Source of the DNA: Limnohabitans sp. | GTDB lineage: Bacteria > Pseudomonadota > Gammaproteobacteria > Burkholderiales > Burkholderiaceae_C | Direction of reading: 5' to 3' | Assembly (NCBI GenBank): GCA_030158125.1 | Contig: JAOATL010000015.1 | Location: 186,001 to 250,000, forward strand | Length of the DNA: 64,000 bases | Part shown: positions 26,161-34,147 of the stretch, one piece after another | How positions within the stretch are numbered: position 1 is the stretch's first letter | How the letters are laid out: the number at the start of each line of letters is the position of its first letter | Translations under genes and position numbers: made by a program | Notes under the pieces: generated by a model | Database searches by the model: none | Seen by the model: the letters and a program-made list of their open reading frames with translations, nothing else | Told to the model about the DNA's origin: nothing

Positions 26161-27321
26161 CTATCGTGGAAGCAAAACCCATGCTGTCATGTCTTGTTTG
26201 AGACGGCCCGCCAATTCACCCGCAGCATCGCCCGAACCCGCATAAAAATCAGCGCGCACGGCGCCTCGGATGGCGCTGCCTGTGTCTTGGGCCATGACCA
26301 AGCGCTGCAATTGGGTTTGAGGGCCCTGGCTGGCCAGCCACACGGGTGTGCCGTAAGGAATGCTGCCAGGGTCTACCGCAATCGAGCGGCCTGGTGTTAA
26401 GGGCACACCTTGCGCGCCCTTGGGGCCCAACAATGCGGCTTGGCCATTCAAAGCTTCTTCTTTGAAAAAAACATACCGTGGATTTTTAGAAAGCAACTCT
26501 TGGGTGCGTTTGGGGTTTTGCGCAAGCCACGCCTTGATACCCGGCCAAGTGGCATCTTTGGTGAGGTTTTGATCCAGAAGCCAGCGTCCAATGCTTTGGT
26601 AGGGCTGCTCGTTGGTGCCTGCAAAGGCCAATCGGATCTGCTTGCGGCTGCCATCCTGTTGCGTCACCCACAAACGCCCGGAGCCTTGGATGTGCAAAAT
26701 CATGGCATCAATGGGGTCTGCAATGAAGGCAATCTCTTTGCCCTTTAGCGCAAGTTGGGCCGCTGTGGTTTTGCCAATTTCTTCCCGGGTAAACCACGGA
26801 GAGCGTGTTTTTAAATTGGCTGGCGCAGCGTACAAGGGCACCGTAAATCCAGCTTTCGCAGATCGGGATGCCTCTAAGACAGGTTCGTAATAAGCCGTCA
26901 ACAAACCATTCGCAGGGGCGCTGCTGCTTTGCAAACTCTCAACCCGATAGGGTTGGAAATTCTGCATCAACCAAGCGCGCTGATGGGCGACGCTTTGGCC
27001 ATCCAAGCGCTTCACACTTTGGCACAGTGCGCTGCTTGCGGCAGCGGCGCGAGAACAACTTTGCAGCCAAGCCACCCATGCCTCGTTCAGGTTGTCGTTG
27101 GCAAAGCCTGGCAACGTGTCCCACGAGGCCATGACCCATCGGCTTTTCGGCTTGATGATGACGTTCAGCGGCGCGAGTTCAGCAGGTGGTGGCGCTGTGG
27201 CCAATGCTTCTTTGAGGGGGGCTTCTGGCCGCGGCGTTGAAGCGCAGGACACCAACAAACCTGCCACAGCGGCCAGCGCGGCGCCGCGAACACACAGAAG
27301 CAAGTGGTGGCGCTTGTTCAT
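26161..27321 (-). CDS. mltA: Membrane-bound lytic murein transglycosylase A
   Basis: Cleaves peptidoglycan glycan strands with formation of 1,6-anhydro-muropeptides. The 386-residue product is an outer-membrane lipoprotein: the signal peptide ends in lipobox LVSC. The MltA domain includes LLTAYYEPVLEAS and HIQGSGRLWV, and the C-terminal 3D domain holds three aspartates in VDPGSIPYGT, AQDTGSAIRGAVRADFY (catalytic aspartate region) and ends at VLLPR. Its ATG overlaps the stop of the response regulator gene (ATGA), so it is the last gene of an operon with the two-component system. Confidence 0.95.
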   Translation of the reverse strand: MNKRHHLLLCVRGAALAAVAGLLVSCASTPRPEAPLKEALATAPPPAELAPLNVIIKPKSRWVMASWDTLPGFANDNLNEAWVAWLQSCSRAAAASSALCQSVKRLDGQSVAHQRAWLMQNFQPYRVESLQSSSAPANGLLTAYYEPVLEASRSAKAGFTVPLYAAPANLKTRSPWFTREEIGKTTAAQLALKGKEIAFIADPIDAMILHIQGSGRLWVTQQDGSRKQIRLAFAGTNEQPYQSIGRWLLDQNLTKDATWPGIKAWLAQNPKRTQELLSKNPRYVFFKEEALNGQAALLGPKGAQGVPLTPGRSIAVDPGSIPYGTPVWLASQGPQTQLQRLVMAQDTGSAIRGAVRADFYAGSGDAAGELAGRLKQDMTAWVLLPR

Positions 27322-27962
27322 ATTTCGCGCAAGAGGTTTGCCAATTCAACGGCAGATTTGACGTCCATCTTTTCAAAAACGCGAGAGCGATGAACTTCAA
27401 CCGTGCGCACACTGATGTCGAGTTGGCTGGCGATCAATTTGTTGGGCAAACCCTCAACCACCAGCTGCATGACGTCTCTTTCGCGTTCGGTCAATTCGGC
27501 CAGGCGTGTGACCAGACCCGCACTTTGACGACTCAAAGCCAAGCGCTCTTGGGACAAGGCCAGTGCGTGCTCCACACGATCGACCAGTGCGTTGTCAGAA
27601 AATGGTTTTTCGCAAAAATCAAAGGCACCCCGCTTGACGCTGTCTACCGCAGTGGGAATGTCGGCATGACCGCTCAAAAAAATGACAGGCCATGTATGGG
27701 CCAAGCCGTTGCCAATCAGCGTTTCAAACAGGGCCAAACCACTTTGGCCGGGCATGCGGACATCTAACAAGATGCAGCCCGCTTGCGTTGGCACAGGGGC
27801 ATTGGGCCCGGGAAATTTGTCGGTCAGCATTTTTTCAAAAGCATCGGCGCTGGCAAATGACTCACTCATGAGGCGACGTGATCGCAACAACCACGCCATG
27901 GCATCTCGCACGATGGCATCGTCGTCGATGATGAAAACACAGGCGTTCAGTACGGGTTGCAT
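27318..27962 (-). CDS. FixJ/DctR-like response regulator
   Basis: The 214-residue product has a receiver domain (IIDDDAIVRDAM, phospho-acceptor Asp in LLDVRMPGQSGLALF at about residue 63, lysine in CEKPFSDN) and a LuxR-type helix-turn-helix (ERERDVMQLVVEGLPNKLIA, then ISVRTVEVHRSRVFEKM). It is the partner of the PAS sensor kinase 20 bases upstream. FixJ relatives such as DctR and TodT act as activators. No C4-dicarboxylate or aromatic transport genes sit nearby, so the signal is unknown. Confidence 0.92.
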   Translation of the reverse strand: MQPVLNACVFIIDDDAIVRDAMAWLLRSRRLMSESFASADAFEKMLTDKFPGPNAPVPTQAGCILLDVRMPGQSGLALFETLIGNGLAHTWPVIFLSGHADIPTAVDSVKRGAFDFCEKPFSDNALVDRVEHALALSQERLALSRQSAGLVTRLAELTERERDVMQLVVEGLPNKLIASQLDISVRTVEVHRSRVFEKMDVKSAVELANLLREI

Positions 27963-27982
27963 GGGCGCATTTTAAGCGGAGC

Positions 27983-30043
27983 CTAAACCTCAGATGCGGT
28001 AGGCAAGGTGAAACGGAACAAGGTGCCATGAGGCGTCAGTGGCACAAACTCCAAATGACCACCATGTTGCTCAACCACGGTTCGACAAAGGCTCAAGCCC
28101 AAGCCCATGCCCTCAGACTTGGTGGTGAAAAAGGGCGTGAACAGTTGTTTGGCAATGTCGGGCGCAATGCCCGCGCCCAAGTCGCAGACAGAAAACTCAA
28201 GCCAACCGTGCGACAGACTGGAAGGCGCACGCTTGACTTGAAGCGTCAAAACGCGATTCAGACAGTTGGGGTGATCCATGGCTTGCATGCCGTTGCGCGC
28301 AAGGTTCAGCAGCACTTGCTCGACCATGGTGCGGTCGCAGAGTACTTGCGCCAACTGTTCATCGATGCGCGTGGTCACGCGCACTTGCAATTTGTGAGCT
28401 TGCAATTGGACCAACGGCATGACGGCATCGATGATCAGCTGGGGGCTGACAATCTCTCGGTCTTGGTCGCGCCGACGCACAAAGTCATGAACACTGTTGA
28501 TGACTTTGCCCGCACGAGTGGCTTGTTCTGAAATGTGTTCTAGCGCCATTTGCAAGTCGCTCAGTGTGCTGCGGGACACATGGCTTTGCGGATCTTGAAG
28601 CAGGTTCAGGGAGCCCGTGGCATAGCTTGAAATGGCGGCCAGCGGCTGGTTGAGCTCATGGCTAAGCAAAGAAGCCATTTCACCAACTGTGGCCAATCGC
28701 GCGGTGGCCTGCAAGCGCTCTTGGCTGGCCCGCGACAACTCTTCAATGCGGCGTTGCTCGCTGATGTCCAAAAATGCACTCATCCAACCGGTTTGTTTGC
28801 CCAGCACATTGATCAGGGGGGCTTCAAAAATGAGGACCGGAAAACGCGAGCCATCTTGGCGCACAAAAACCGACTCAAAGCCTTCGCGGGGAGGCGCATT
28901 GCCCGCCAAGCGAACCGCTTGACGCTGCTGGTACTCGCCCACCATTTCGGGCGGCCAGTAAGGCATGGGGGCGGATTTGCCCAGCAACTGCTCCGCTTCG
29001 AAACCCACCATTTGGCAAAACGCAGGGTTCACGTACGTGATGCGGCCGTGCAAATCGCGGGCTCGCAAGCCTGTGACCAGTGAATCCTCCATGGCTTTGC
29101 GAAAAGCCAATGCATCGGCCAAGTCTCTTTCTGCTTTGAGGCGTCGGCGAGAATCTTTGACCAGCAAAATCAGCACGGACACCAAGGCAATAGACATGGC
29201 GGTGACCAAGGCGGGCAGAATGTTTGGAAAAAGGTCTGGTGCCGCACGCCGTCCATCCATTCGCAGCACCAACGTATTGCCAGGCAAGTCAAGCAGCTGC
29301 GTGGCGGTGAACAAGCGTTTTGCCCGAGGCAAGGTGCCATGGATGGCCAGGCGTGTGCCGTCAGGTTCGATGAACGAAATTTCATTTCGGCGACCATAGC
29401 TGTCACCCAGTTGGCTGGCCAAAATGTCTTGCAAACCATAGGTGAGCAAGGTGAAGCCCACATGCACGCCTTGTTCAAGCGCGGGCAAACACAACTCCAT
29501 CACTTCAAGGCCCAAACCATTGGTTTGTGGCACAAAATAACTTCTGGAATAAGCAGGACCATTCAATCGTTTGGCACGCAAACAGGTTTGCATGATTTCG
29601 GCTTGTTCGTTCAATCGCGTTCTGGCGTCAATGATGGGTTCACGCAAAGGCGAGTCCACAAAGCTCACGATGGCGCCCTGTGCGTCGCGACGCTCGAGGC
29701 GCAACCATTCACGGTTTTGACTGAGCATGCTGCTGACTTCGGATTGCCAAAATTTGGGCGAAACCCCTTTGGCCTGAAGACTTTGCAAGTTCAGAACGTG
29801 CCGGCCAAAGCTGCCGCGGATGTCGCTGACCGCATCGGCGGCGTCTCGCTCAAGTTCGGCCTGGTATTGACTGGCTTCGTATCGACCCGCCAGCCATACC
29901 AAGGTGACCAACAAGGCCACCACCAAGCCCACCAACGCAATCCACAATGAAATTCTGCGGTCGGTGAAAGAGCGCGTGACCGATTTAAAAAACGCCCACA
30001 AGGGTGCAAGTTGAGACCATCGAACGGGGTTGGATGAAGTCAT
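27983..30043 (-). CDS. PAS-domain sensor histidine kinase (DctS/FixL-like)
   Basis: An inner-membrane sensor kinase, 686 residues. One membrane helix lies at about 32-52, an extracytoplasmic sensor region (about 55-270) and a second helix (about 280-298) follow. Then a PAS domain (about 318-430) with HGRITYVNPAFCQMVGFEAE, a phosphorylation site in LLSHELNQPLAAISSYA, and an ATPase domain with QVLLNLARNGMQAM, CDLGAGIAP and FFTTKSEGMGLGLSLCR. The layout with a large periplasmic loop matches DctS-like kinases that sense organic acids. It forms a transcription unit with the response regulator and mltA. Confidence 0.92.
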   Translation of the reverse strand: MTSSNPVRWSQLAPLWAFFKSVTRSFTDRRISLWIALVGLVVALLVTLVWLAGRYEASQYQAELERDAADAVSDIRGSFGRHVLNLQSLQAKGVSPKFWQSEVSSMLSQNREWLRLERRDAQGAIVSFVDSPLREPIIDARTRLNEQAEIMQTCLRAKRLNGPAYSRSYFVPQTNGLGLEVMELCLPALEQGVHVGFTLLTYGLQDILASQLGDSYGRRNEISFIEPDGTRLAIHGTLPRAKRLFTATQLLDLPGNTLVLRMDGRRAAPDLFPNILPALVTAMSIALVSVLILLVKDSRRRLKAERDLADALAFRKAMEDSLVTGLRARDLHGRITYVNPAFCQMVGFEAEQLLGKSAPMPYWPPEMVGEYQQRQAVRLAGNAPPREGFESVFVRQDGSRFPVLIFEAPLINVLGKQTGWMSAFLDISEQRRIEELSRASQERLQATARLATVGEMASLLSHELNQPLAAISSYATGSLNLLQDPQSHVSRSTLSDLQMALEHISEQATRAGKVINSVHDFVRRRDQDREIVSPQLIIDAVMPLVQLQAHKLQVRVTTRIDEQLAQVLCDRTMVEQVLLNLARNGMQAMDHPNCLNRVLTLQVKRAPSSLSHGWLEFSVCDLGAGIAPDIAKQLFTPFFTTKSEGMGLGLSLCRTVVEQHGGHLEFVPLTPHGTLFRFTLPTASEV

Positions 30044-30063
30044 GGCAAGTCCCGTTTTGCCGA

Positions 30064-33000
30064 TCAGGGGGCAATGGTGTTGGCGGTGATTTTTGTCACT
30101 TTAGGATCGCTCCATGTGCCGTCGATGGCAAACTCTTGGGTGTTGACGCGGCTTAAGGGTTGCTTCAGCACCAGCTGCGCCAAAAAGGTACTTAAGCCAA
30201 TGGCCGGGTTCAGTGCAATGCCAGCCAGCAGGGAGGCGGTGCCTGCATCCACTTCGGGCAAAATCAAAACACGCAAGTTTTGCGTCTCGCGGGCCACGTC
30301 AGAACTGCCTTCCATTTGCACGACTGCGTTGACGCCCTTCATTTGTAAATTCCGCGTGCTGGCGATGCCTTGCTGAATGGTCACATCGCCGCGAATGGTG
30401 TCGAACGCAAAACCGGCACTGAAAACGTCTCTGAAATCGAGCAGCAGTCGGCGCGGCAATGCTTGCAAACTCAGTACACCTAAGAGCTTGGCAACACCCG
30501 GCTCTGCTTGCAAGAATTGACCGCGGCCAATGTTGACATTGAAGCGCCCGCCCAGGCTTGGATAGTGCAGCGTCAACGGTGAGCCTTGCCAGCTGACCTG
30601 GCCTTCTAGCTTTCCGGCGCCGCCGCGCAGGGCGTCTTTGGTCCCCAATCGGTTCAGCAGCTCGCCTGCATCCGACACATCCAAACGGAAGTTCATGTCG
30701 GTCATGGCCTGTTGTGTGCCATCGCGTGAAGTGACCCATTTGCCATTGGCTTTGAAGCTGCCCTCAGGCACGGTGATGTTGAGTTTGCTCAAACGCCATT
30801 CACGCCCAGCGTTGTTGCGCGGCGAGGTGGCATCGGCGTTGAGCGCTTCTATTTCGACGCGGCCCATTTTTTTACCGCGCAGTTCGAGGTCTTCCACCAC
30901 GATGTCCAAGGCCGGAATGGCAACGGGCGAGTCTTCCAGCAACGACTCCACCGTTTGGTCGGCGGAGGGCGGCAAACTCAGACGCGCCAAGCGCGCATAA
31001 ATGCGGCCAGCGTTTTGCTGGTTGGATTGGCGATACTCCAAATAGCCACTGAATTCTTTGGCATCCAACTGCGCGCGCCATAAATACCCATCGCGTGAAC
31101 CGCTGACCGATATGTCGTGCAAATTACGACCTTGCACGGTCAACGCACTGGCTTTAAGCGTCATGCGATTGGGCAAGTAACTTTGACTTTCTGGCGACAG
31201 GCTGACGTTGGCATTGACATGGGCGTTGTACGCTGCGCTTGATTTGGCCGGGGACAAAATTTGCAACCATTCATCCAGTGAAACGCTGGGTAAATTGACA
31301 ACCGCCACCACCCCTGCTTCGGTACTTTGTGCAGACGTGTTGACATCACCCACCAGCCATTTGCCGCTGACGACGCGGGCTTCGTTGCCCGTCAAGTCGC
31401 GTACGTAAGTCGCCGTCAGGGCATTGCCCCAAGACAGTTGGATGCGGTCGCGCTCGGCTTTGTTTTGACTCGCGCCTTGCACGGTGCTTTCGTATTTCAA
31501 GGCCACCATTTCTTCACTGCGCTTGTTCAGTGGCGCTGGCAGGTTCAAAGACAAACCTTGAAGTTGAGACTGGATGCTGAGCTCGCTGTGCCCACCTTTA
31601 AAGCCGAGGCTGGCGGTGTAGGCGGTGCTGCCCTTGGCCTGCTGCGCGATGGCACTGAGCAGCGGAATTTCTTTGGCTTGCTGCATGCCACTGGCCGTCG
31701 CCTGACCCTGAATTCGGATCAGCGGGTTGGCCTCTGTGCTTTTGGCTGGCAGCTTGCGTGTGCCACCGTCTAGTTTGATGGGGCCACCCAAAAACTGTGC
31801 GTTCACTCCCAGCAATGTAAAGCCAGCCTCGTTAAAGGTGATGCTACCTTGGGCTTTTTCAAAAAGTGGCAGCGAGTTCAGCAGTCGCACATCGTTGCCG
31901 GCCAACGCAACACTGCCTTGGAGCGTGGTTTTGTCAAGCTCTGCCAATGGCAGACTGAGCTTCAAGCGCCCACTCAAAACACCCGAGCTTTGGGCTTGTG
32001 CCAATGCACCGCTGAGCATGTTGTTGACGGGTGATTGACGCAACGCATTCAGCACGATGCTGGCCGCGGCTTTGGTGTCACCTTGTACATGGACCACCAC
32101 TTTGTCGCTCAGGTTGGGAATCTCGGCTTTGATTTGGGTAAATGGCACAGCCCCCCATTTGCCTGAGGCGCCATTGACTTTGAAGTTGAGTCTGTCAAAT
32201 ACCAAGTCACCATTGACGTTGTTCATCACCGGCCACAGGGGCTCTGGCGTGGCACTTCGCGTTGTGCTTGTGGAAGGTGGGACGTAGGCATATTGAATGT
32301 CTTTGGCTTTGCCAGAAAAACGGAACTCACCTTCTTTGGGATTGGCAAAGGGGAGCTGCAGCAGATCGCCTTTGATTTTGACTGCGACGCCTTGGACCTT
32401 GCCTTTTAGAACCGAGTCGCGGACGTAATGACGCACAGTTTGGGGCAGGGTCACGGGCAAATAACGGTGAACACGTGCAGCATCCCCATTGGCAATGTTG
32501 CCCTGCATGTCTAGCACGCCCAAGCTGCCCGGTAGGGGGCTTGGTTTCCAGTTGCCGCGCCACTCTCCGGTGAGGTCTGAGTTGGCGATGCTGACTTGAA
32601 AGTCGGGCACAGAGGTTTGGTTTTTGGTGGTGAGCCATTTCACCGTGGCCTGCAGTTTGTCCAGTGGGATGCGGGGCTCCTCAAAAATACTGGGAACGCT
32701 GATGGCGCCATTTTCAACACTGGCTTTGATCTGTCCGCCATCGGCCGTGATGTCAAAGTTGATGTGGGCGTTTTCTACGCCTGGCCATTGCGCAGTGGGG
32801 GTTCCCGTTTTGCCGGCTTCGACATAAAGGTTTTCAATTCGACCATTGGCCGCCAGGATTTGATACTTGGCGTCGGTTGCGTCAATTTGTGACTGCCATT
32901 CAATGTGCAGTGGATTGACCAAACCGCTGACTTTGTGATTGAGCAGGGCTTGTCTGGCAGGCTCGGGCAACGGCAGCTGAAGCGCAATGTTGCGAAGCGC

Positions 33001-34107
33001 CAATAAATCGAGCTTGTCACCCTGAAAAAGCCCTTTGGCACTTTCACCGCTGGCGGCCTCTGCGTAGGAAAAGTGGACATTGCCGCCAGGCCAATGCAGG
33101 CCATCGGTGGTGTCAAAACGCAAACCTTCTGTAGAAAAATCCAAGCCCTTGTTCAAGGGTTTGAGGGACACGCGGCCTGCAATGCTCTTAAATGACAGTG
33201 CTTGGAGTTCTGGGCTGAGTTGTGCTTTGGCATTTTCCAATACCAAGTCAGCCGTTGCTTGCTTGATGTTGCCATGGTTCAAATCGAGCCACATGCGCAA
33301 TGCGCCTTGCCCTTGTGTGGCGTTGACTTTTCCTGGCAAATGTGGGCCGAGCAGGGACAAGTCGACCTCTGGAAAGTTTGCGTGAACTTGGCCGCTCCAA
33401 TCTTTCAAGCGGCCGGGATGAGTCGACAGTAAGCTGCGTTTTAAATCACCCATCAAGACAAATTGCTGGCCCCAACCCGCCGGGGGAGTGGCATCAATGC
33501 GCCATTGATGCTGCCTGGCAGAGTTGCGCAAGACCAGTGCAACTTGATCCAATTGCAGAGACGTGCGCGCGCGCTGTTGCGGGTTGAAGTCGTCGCGCCA
33601 GATGACCGTGCCGTTTTGAATCACGAGTTCTTTTTGAGAAAAAAGCCAATCAGCCGCGGCAGAGTCGTTTGCACTCTCGGTCTTCAAGAGCAGTCCGGCA
33701 ATTCGCCAATCCCCAGTCGAGGTTCGGCGAATGTCCAGGGTGGGCGAGTCGATGACCAGTTGTTCAACACCCAAGGCCAAAACAGAGCGAACGCTGATGG
33801 CAAAAATGACTTTGGGCAGTGTCAATGCGCGCCGACCGTCTGGCTCCAGCAAGGTCAGGTTGTGGATTTCAAAAGTGGGCATCCAGCCCGAGGACACCGC
33901 CACCAGTTTGCCCATTTGAACGGGAACGCCGATGGTCTGAGTGGCCAAATTTTCAAGCTTAGGCCGGAAGTCTTCAATTCGCGGCACAATCCAAAAATGC
34001 AATGCCGACCACGCCATGCCCAAGACAAAGCCTGCCACCAACATCGTCCACGCGGTGACGCGCAAGACAAGGCTCAGCAGTTGATACAGGGTGGAAAACT
34101 TCAGCAT
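30064..34107 (-). CDS. YhdP-family AsmA-like envelope protein
   Basis: A very large inner-membrane-anchored periplasmic protein of the AsmA-like clan. E. coli YhdP helps move phospholipids toward the outer membrane. The 1347-residue product has one N-terminal membrane helix (about residues 13-33) followed by a long beta-rich region with repeated strands, and the conserved C-terminal part GRFNVNIGRGQFLQAEPGVA and LLGVLSLQALPRRLLLDFRD. The ATG at 34107 is preferred because it directly precedes the helix. The frame opens at 34185, but that start would overlap glnE by 38 bases. It is divergent from glnE. Confidence 0.88.
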   Translation of the reverse strand: MLKFSTLYQLLSLVLRVTAWTMLVAGFVLGMAWSALHFWIVPRIEDFRPKLENLATQTIGVPVQMGKLVAVSSGWMPTFEIHNLTLLEPDGRRALTLPKVIFAISVRSVLALGVEQLVIDSPTLDIRRTSTGDWRIAGLLLKTESANDSAAADWLFSQKELVIQNGTVIWRDDFNPQQRARTSLQLDQVALVLRNSARQHQWRIDATPPAGWGQQFVLMGDLKRSLLSTHPGRLKDWSGQVHANFPEVDLSLLGPHLPGKVNATQGQGALRMWLDLNHGNIKQATADLVLENAKAQLSPELQALSFKSIAGRVSLKPLNKGLDFSTEGLRFDTTDGLHWPGGNVHFSYAEAASGESAKGLFQGDKLDLLALRNIALQLPLPEPARQALLNHKVSGLVNPLHIEWQSQIDATDAKYQILAANGRIENLYVEAGKTGTPTAQWPGVENAHINFDITADGGQIKASVENGAISVPSIFEEPRIPLDKLQATVKWLTTKNQTSVPDFQVSIANSDLTGEWRGNWKPSPLPGSLGVLDMQGNIANGDAARVHRYLPVTLPQTVRHYVRDSVLKGKVQGVAVKIKGDLLQLPFANPKEGEFRFSGKAKDIQYAYVPPSTSTTRSATPEPLWPVMNNVNGDLVFDRLNFKVNGASGKWGAVPFTQIKAEIPNLSDKVVVHVQGDTKAAASIVLNALRQSPVNNMLSGALAQAQSSGVLSGRLKLSLPLAELDKTTLQGSVALAGNDVRLLNSLPLFEKAQGSITFNEAGFTLLGVNAQFLGGPIKLDGGTRKLPAKSTEANPLIRIQGQATASGMQQAKEIPLLSAIAQQAKGSTAYTASLGFKGGHSELSIQSQLQGLSLNLPAPLNKRSEEMVALKYESTVQGASQNKAERDRIQLSWGNALTATYVRDLTGNEARVVSGKWLVGDVNTSAQSTEAGVVAVVNLPSVSLDEWLQILSPAKSSAAYNAHVNANVSLSPESQSYLPNRMTLKASALTVQGRNLHDISVSGSRDGYLWRAQLDAKEFSGYLEYRQSNQQNAGRIYARLARLSLPPSADQTVESLLEDSPVAIPALDIVVEDLELRGKKMGRVEIEALNADATSPRNNAGREWRLSKLNITVPEGSFKANGKWVTSRDGTQQAMTDMNFRLDVSDAGELLNRLGTKDALRGGAGKLEGQVSWQGSPLTLHYPSLGGRFNVNIGRGQFLQAEPGVAKLLGVLSLQALPRRLLLDFRDVFSAGFAFDTIRGDVTIQQGIASTRNLQMKGVNAVVQMEGSSDVARETQNLRVLILPEVDAGTASLLAGIALNPAIGLSTFLAQLVLKQPLSRVNTQEFAIDGTWSDPKVTKITANTIAP

Positions 34108-34147
34108 TCGAATCACAATACAGACATAAAGACGCAGGCAAGGAATT